A stretch of 64,000 bases of DNA from Chitinophagaceae bacterium (GTDB lineage Bacteria; Bacteroidota; Bacteroidia; Chitinophagales; Chitinophagaceae): positions 372,001-436,000 of the forward strand of contig JADKAM010000004.1 of NCBI GenBank assembly GCA_016715365.1, in the 5' to 3' direction. The notes under the pieces were generated by a model. The model saw only the letters and a list, made by a program, of their open reading frames with translations. It ran no database searches and had not been told where the DNA came from. Shown here in pieces: positions 60,208-64,000 of the stretch; position 1 is the stretch's first letter; each line of letters begins with the position of its first letter. Both the position numbers and the translations under genes were made by a program.

Positions 60208-61041
60208 ATGAACAGTATAAACTGCAAAGGAAAACTTTTAAACCTGGAAGAACCGCTAGTAATGGGCATTATCAATGCTACCCCCGATTCGTTTTATGAA
60301 GGGCATTTAGAATTGAATATTGATGAGATTACTGCATTGGCCGGCAAAATGATACAGGATGGTGCAGCTATTTTAGATATTGGGGGTTTAAGTACAAGAC
60401 CGGGAAGTAATTCGGTTTCTGTACAGGAAGAAACAGACAGGGTTTTGCCGGTGATTGAAGCTATTCATAAAATTTATCCTGAAATCATTTTGTCTATTGA
60501 TACGTATAACAGCCAGGTGGCCCGGGCTGCAGTAAATTCCGGGGCTTCAATTATTAATGATATCAGTGGCGGCAATTTAGATCAGGATATGCTGAGCACC
60601 GCAGCAGGCTTGCAGGTACCGTACATTTGTATGCACATGCAGGGCACGCCTGCAACTATGCAACAGGCGCCGGTTTACAGCCATGTAGTGAGAGAGGTGC
60701 TTGATTTTTTTATTGCAAAGATTGATGACTGCTCTAAAGCAGGAATAAAAGATGTGATCATTGATCCCGGTTTTGGATTTGGAAAAACCATTGAGCACAA
60801 TTTTCAGTTACTGAAAGCACTGGCTGTTTTATCAATCACCAACAAACCCATTCTTGCCGGGTTATCCAGGAAAAGTACCATTTACAAAACCCTTGACGTT
60901 ACTGCGGCAGATGCCTTAAACGGTACCACTGTTTTAAACACCATGGCATTATTAAATGGAGCATCCATACTTAGGGTGCATGATGTAAAAGAAGCAAGCG
61001 AAGCTGTAAAACTGTTTAGCCGGTATAAAAAAGCGCCCTGA
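60208..61041 (+). CDS. folP: dihydropteroate synthase
   Basis: 277 residues. It joins 6-hydroxymethyl-7,8-dihydropterin diphosphate and p-aminobenzoate to give dihydropteroate in folate synthesis; the target of sulfonamides. TIM-barrel motifs: M-G-I-I-N-A-T-P-D-S-F near 18, G-G-L-S-T-R-P-G-S near 61, S-I-D-T-Y near 98, D-P-G-F-G-F-G-K near 191 and L-A-G-L-S-R-K-S near 218. Start at ATG 60208 gives M-N-S-I-N-C. The stop codon lies inside the terminator stem. Confidence 0.95.
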   Translation: MNSINCKGKLLNLEEPLVMGIINATPDSFYEGHLELNIDEITALAGKMIQDGAAILDIGGLSTRPGSNSVSVQEETDRVLPVIEAIHKIYPEIILSIDTYNSQVARAAVNSGASIINDISGGNLDQDMLSTAAGLQVPYICMHMQGTPATMQQAPVYSHVVREVLDFFIAKIDDCSKAGIKDVIIDPGFGFGKTIEHNFQLLKALAVLSITNKPILAGLSRKSTIYKTLDVTAADALNGTTVLNTMALLNGASILRVHDVKEASEAVKLFSRYKKAP

Positions 61042-61058
61042 AATAACTCAGGGCGCTT
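61031..61058. terminator. terminator overlapping the folP stop codon
   Basis: AAGCGCCCTGA, loop of 6, TCAGGGCGCTT: an 11-bp stem that contains the folP TGA. It may also serve the convergent FKBP gene ending at 61082. Confidence 0.82.
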
Positions 61059-61081
61059 AATATTCTAATCCAAAAGTTTAT

Positions 61082-62128
61082 TTATTTACCAGGATTTTTT
61101 GGAGCCGGAGGAGCCTGTTGGTTCTGGCTTTCCTGCATTTTCTTCATCATTTCTTCCTGCATGGCTTTTTGCTTTGCAGCAAAAGCTTCTTCATTTGTTA
61201 CATCAATAACATCCATATCAAACATTAAATTTTCACCTGGTTTAATTTTTTCACCATTTCCTGCTGCGCCGTAACCAAGTGTAGATGGAATGTAAACTGT
61301 AGCTTTACTTCCTTTCTTAAGTTGCATTAAAGCATCAGTCCAGCCTAAGATAATACCACCAAATTCACCCAGATTAACTTCCAGGGGTTGTACATGCATA
61401 AACTTAGGATCAATGTTTGAATCGAACACTTTACCACTGTCTAATGTACGTCCGGTATAATTTACAATAGCAACATCCTTACTGGTTAATTTTTCTCCGG
61501 TACCTTCTGTGGTAATGGCAACATAAGTACCCCATTTGGTTTTTGTTGCCTTAATATTGTTTTTTGCAAGAAAAGCTTCAATAGCCTTTGTCTCAGCTTC
61601 CAGTTCCGCTTTTTTATCAGCAAGTCCTTTCTCAATTTCTTCAACCTGCTTTTTGTAAATTCTTGGTTTAGCCAAAACAGTTTCTGCCTGGTTTGCACTG
61701 TCTGCCTCTTCTTTTGTTTCAAAGATGTTAACCATGCTTACATGGGTGTACAGATATTTTCCTTTCTTCATAAAAGGAGGCATTGCATTTTTAGGATCAT
61801 TAAAAACACTGTCTGTAAGCAGCCTGATAACCAGGCTGTCACCTTTTTTCATCTGCTTCAGAATTTTAAAATACGCCAGGGGTGTGCTCACTGAATCCAG
61901 TACCTGAATGCGTGACATATAATCACGTGTATCCATCAGCACCGTATCTTTCGTTCCTGCATATACCTGCTTGATGTGTATCTGCATAAACTTACCATAG
62001 CCAATGGTTTTTCCACTGCCCGAAGAAATGATCTTGTACTCAAGTCCTTTGTCGCCTTTTTTGAAAGATCCTGTACAGGCTGTTAATGCCAGCAGGCAAA
62101 TGGCCGACAGATAAATAAATTGTTTCAT
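61082..62128 (-). CDS. FKBP-type peptidyl-prolyl isomerase lipoprotein
   Basis: 348 residues. Lipobox L-T-A-C-T-G (Cys at 18). Two FKBP-like units: a divergent one at about 25-135 (K-K-G-D-S-L-V-I-R) and a canonical one at about 210-320 (V-N-Y-T-G-R-T-L, V-F-D-S-N, I-L-G-W-T-D-A-L, Y-I-P-S-T-L-G-Y-G). A charged helical linker joins them, and a Met/Gln-rich, Pro-ended tail follows. It speeds proline isomerisation and acts as a chaperone in the periplasm. Upstream neighbour is nrnA, 23 bases away, same strand. Confidence 0.92.
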   Translation of the reverse strand: MKQFIYLSAICLLALTACTGSFKKGDKGLEYKIISSGSGKTIGYGKFMQIHIKQVYAGTKDTVLMDTRDYMSRIQVLDSVSTPLAYFKILKQMKKGDSLVIRLLTDSVFNDPKNAMPPFMKKGKYLYTHVSMVNIFETKEEADSANQAETVLAKPRIYKKQVEEIEKGLADKKAELEAETKAIEAFLAKNNIKATKTKWGTYVAITTEGTGEKLTSKDVAIVNYTGRTLDSGKVFDSNIDPKFMHVQPLEVNLGEFGGIILGWTDALMQLKKGSKATVYIPSTLGYGAAGNGEKIKPGENLMFDMDVIDVTNEEAFAAKQKAMQEEMMKKMQESQNQQAPPAPKNPGK

Positions 62129-62151
62129 TGTGTGTATTTTGTTTTTAGTTT

Positions 62152-63171
62152 TTAAAATTGATAACTGCTTAAGCCGGCTACATTTTCCTTAATAGCTTCT
62201 TTAAATTTTATAACCACTTCTTCCAGGGGTTCTTTATTAAAACCGCCAGCTGCATTAAAATGCCCGCCACCGTTAAAATATTTACGTGCAAATGTATTTA
62301 CATCAAATCCGTCTTTGCTCCTGAATGAACTTTTGCGTTCTTCTCCCCTGTCTATAATTACTGCGGCCAGTTTTATACCCTGTATGCTTAAGCCATAATT
62401 CACCAGCCCTTCTGTATCGCCTGTTTTTACATTGTATTTGATGAGGTCTGCCTGGGTAATGCTCATTAATACCGTATTGTATTCGTAAAAAACTTCCATC
62501 CGGTTTGACAGTACATGGCCTATAAAGCGAAAACGGTTTTCCAGAAAATTATCAAACAACGCTTCATGTACATGGCTGTGTTCAAGTCCTCTTTCTTTTA
62601 ATTCATACACCATTTTGTGTACACTGGCTTTGGTGGATGGAAAACGGAATGAACCGGTATCTGTCATAACACCTGCATATAAACACTCGCCGATGGTTGC
62701 ATCTATCTTGTCAATATTTCCAGATTCCACAATAAAGTCAAACACCATTTCAGCTGTTGAACTTTTGCCGGTATCACTTATTCCAAAAGCAAAAACTGCT
62801 GTTTGCGGTTCCTGGTGATGATCAATCAGTATCCTGTTGCCCTTTGCCAGTTTCAATTTTTCCTCCATCCTTTTGGTACGGCTAAGCACATTAAAATCAA
62901 GACAAAAGATATAGTCAGCTTCGTCAATTAAAGCATCAGCCTTGTTGGGCTGGCTTTCGTAATCCAATACTTTATCGCAACCCGGCATCCAGTTCAAAAA
63001 ATCGGCCCAGTTCGTAGGCGATATTACGGTACAATTATGCCCCAGCTTATTTAAAAAATGATAAAGTCCCAATGTTGAGCCCATCGCATCACCATCAGGT
63101 TTCTGGTGCATGGTGATCACCACCTTTTTGGGTTGGTTCAGTAGTGGAAATAAATTTTTAATGGCTTGCAT
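62152..63171 (-). CDS. DHH family phosphoesterase (NrnA-like oligoribonuclease/pAp phosphatase)
   Basis: 339 residues. DHH motifs: M-H-Q-K-P-D-G-D-A-M-G-S near residue 21, F-C-L-D-F near 85, D-H-H near 113, and the C-terminal DHHA1 motif G-G-G-H-F-N-A-A-G-G near 300. NrnA degrades RNA oligonucleotides of 2-5 residues and dephosphorylates 3'-phosphoadenosine 5'-phosphate; cytoplasmic. Start at ATG 63171 rather than 63210, because the -7 box at 63180-63187 lies between them; the transcript would have almost no leader. Confidence 0.9.
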   Translation of the reverse strand: MQAIKNLFPLLNQPKKVVITMHQKPDGDAMGSTLGLYHFLNKLGHNCTVISPTNWADFLNWMPGCDKVLDYESQPNKADALIDEADYIFCLDFNVLSRTKRMEEKLKLAKGNRILIDHHQEPQTAVFAFGISDTGKSSTAEMVFDFIVESGNIDKIDATIGECLYAGVMTDTGSFRFPSTKASVHKMVYELKERGLEHSHVHEALFDNFLENRFRFIGHVLSNRMEVFYEYNTVLMSITQADLIKYNVKTGDTEGLVNYGLSIQGIKLAAVIIDRGEERKSSFRSKDGFDVNTFARKYFNGGGHFNAAGGFNKEPLEEVVIKFKEAIKENVAGLSSYQF

Positions 63172-63179
63172 AAAGGGCG

Positions 63180-63210
63180 CAAATGTAGTATAAAACAGCT
63201 TATAAAACAA
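63180..63210 (-). promoter_or_regulatory. Bacteroidota-type promoter of the nrnA-like gene
   Basis: TTG (complement of 63208-63210), 20 bases, then TACATTTG (complement of 63180-63187). The box ends eight bases before the ATG, so the mRNA is near-leaderless. Confidence 0.7.
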
Positions 63211-63215
63211 TTGAC

Positions 63216-63324
63216 GATTGCAGATTTAAGATTTTAGATTGAAAGCGGCAGCCAGGAGGTTTTATAGAGAATTAAAGTTTGCATATTCACAAATCTAAAT
63301 TCGTCAATCTAAAATCACAAATCG
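63216..63324. repeat. inverted pair of heptad arrays between nrnA-like gene and ndk
   Basis: Left arm GATTGCA, GATTTAA, GATTTTA, GATTGAA (63216-63243). Right arm CAAATCT, AAATTCG, TCAATCT, AAAATCA, CAAATCG (63290-63324) is its approximate complement. Both keep an exact 7-base period and lie between the two divergent promoters. Confidence 0.8.
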
Positions 63325-63329
63325 CTCCC

Positions 63330-63337
63330 TATCTTTG
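63330..63337 (+). promoter_or_regulatory. -7 box of ndk
   Basis: TATCTTTG followed by CGG, 20 bases before the ndk ATG; no clear -33 element because that position falls in the heptad array. Confidence 0.6.
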
Positions 63338-63357
63338 CGGCTCAAAAAAAGAATATA

Positions 63358-63774
63358 ATGAGTAACAGAACATTTACAATGATTAAACCGGATGCTACAA
63401 AAAACGGGCATACCGGTGCAATTTTACAAATGATCAATGCAGCAGGTTTTCGCATTGTAGGTATGAAAATGACCTGGTTAAGTAAAGAAAAAGCCGGTGA
63501 ATTTTATGCAGTACATGCAGCCAGGCCATTTTATGGCGAACTGGTTGATTTTATGAGCAGCGGCCCTATTACAGCGGCTATTCTTGAAAAAGACAATGCA
63601 GTAGAAGATTTTCGTAAACTGATTGGTGCTACCAACCCTGCCGAAGCAGCTGATGGTACTATCCGTAAGCTATTTGCAACTTCTATTGGCGAAAATGCTG
63701 TGCATGGCAGCGACAGTAATGAAAATGCACTGATTGAAGGTGATTTTTTCTTTAGTAAACTGGAGCAGTTTTAA
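63358..63774 (+). CDS. ndk: nucleoside diphosphate kinase
   Basis: 138 residues, the normal length. It transfers the terminal phosphate from ATP to NDPs through a phospho-His intermediate: His116 in E-N-A-V-H-G-S-D-S. Other motifs: M-I-K-P-D-A-T near 8, H-A-A-R-P-F-Y near 53 and A-A-I-L-E-K-D near 73. Cytoplasmic. Followed by a hairpin. Confidence 0.97.
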   Translation: MSNRTFTMIKPDATKNGHTGAILQMINAAGFRIVGMKMTWLSKEKAGEFYAVHAARPFYGELVDFMSSGPITAAILEKDNAVEDFRKLIGATNPAEAADGTIRKLFATSIGENAVHGSDSNENALIEGDFFFSKLEQF

Positions 63775-63799
63775 TTAAAACAACCATATTATAATTGGC

Positions 63800-63830
63800 A
63801 ATGCCCCTGTTTTACCAGGGGCATTTGTTT
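63800..63830 (+). terminator. terminator after ndk
   Basis: AATGCCCCTG, loop of 6, CAGGGGCATT, then TGTTT, 25 bases past the stop codon. Confidence 0.8.
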
Positions 63831-63967
63831 AAATCAATCTTTTGGGGGTTGATTTTATCTTGGTGTATAACGATTCAATACCGCATTTATTGCAGTGCTT
63901 ATAATACAAACAATATGGGATAATTTTCCCATGTAACAATCACTAAAAGGGAATGTTGTAGATTTGA

Positions 63968-63987
63968 TTTCCGATAGTTATCGGAAA
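63968..63987. repeat. palindrome of the TTTCCGATA type near the right edge
   Basis: TTTCCGATA, GT, TATCGGAAA: perfect 9-base arms. Nothing else recognisable lies between the ndk terminator and the window end. Confidence 0.7.
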
Positions 63988-64000
63988 CGATAAGCTGACC

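Noticed and set aside
1..64000. tRNA, rRNA, riboswitch, prophage, insertion sequence or integron
   Set aside because: No transposase, integrase or phage structural gene, no cloverleaf or rRNA sequence recognised; nearly every gap is under 330 bases and accounted for by promoters, terminators and repeats.

Overview
The window reads as one chromosomal segment of a Bacteroidota bacterium, most likely family Chitinophagaceae (inference from memory of these families, no search run). The signs are: a type IX secretion / gliding-motility C-terminal sorting domain, a carboxypeptidase-like plug plus TonB-dependent receptor, GLPGLI, DUF4382, DUF4349, DUF6515, DUF3857 and BT_3928 proteins, many Cys lipoproteins with short signal peptides, and TAnnTTTG-type -7 promoter boxes instead of the E. 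coli pattern. Base composition is moderate to low G+C throughout. I see no rRNA, tRNA, CRISPR, insertion sequence or prophage.

Layout. 1-2.8 kb: a truncated secreted glycogen-binding-module protein, an overlapping retropepsin-like protease and a GreA-like factor. 2.8-9.2 kb: lipoproteins, PhnA-like protein, 2OG oxygenase, CPA1 antiporter, dienelactone hydrolase, GNAT. 9.3-14.7 kb: histidine catabolism (hutH, hutU) with an LLM flavin monooxygenase and a Gfo/Idh/MocA dehydrogenase on the same strand. 14.7-19.7 kb: PrsW, YCF48-like propeller, ECF sigma factor, DUF4382 lipoprotein, small membrane proteins. 19.7-23.2 kb: smc, broken by at least nine frameshifts while everything around it is intact. 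23.4-30 kb: GLPGLI protein, TPR protein, dnaG, DUF4349, EVE protein. 30.1-36.8 kb: two DUF4331 proteins, a conserved small protein, a TonB receptor with a His-rich plug, a HupE/UreJ permease, a CDI-type immunity protein and a TPR lipoprotein, possibly a metal-related envelope cluster. 37-44.4 kb: lutA-like, ribH, TPR protein, pdhA, and a large T9SS cargo propeller. 44.5-51.1 kb: recF, a DUF721/DciA-like gene, TraB/GumN, and two tandem DUF3857 paralogues. 51.1-64 kb: ubiD-like decarboxylase, pdhB, thiolase, secreted small proteins, a c-type cytochrome, an orphan oligopeptide permease subunit, BT_3928, DUF1599, folP, FKBP, nrnA-like phosphodiesterase and ndk.

Most genes are housekeeping or envelope functions. 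The pyruvate dehydrogenase E1 subunits sit about 11 kb apart. The least explained structure is non-coding: degenerate arrays with an exact 7-base period at gene borders (some as inverted pairs, several within a few bases of a start or stop codon), plus several other inverted-repeat families. One heptad array lies in frame inside hutU and a palindrome lies in frame inside recF, recalling the palindromic elements that invade open reading frames in Rickettsia. I could not identify a complete new enzymatic or defence system here.
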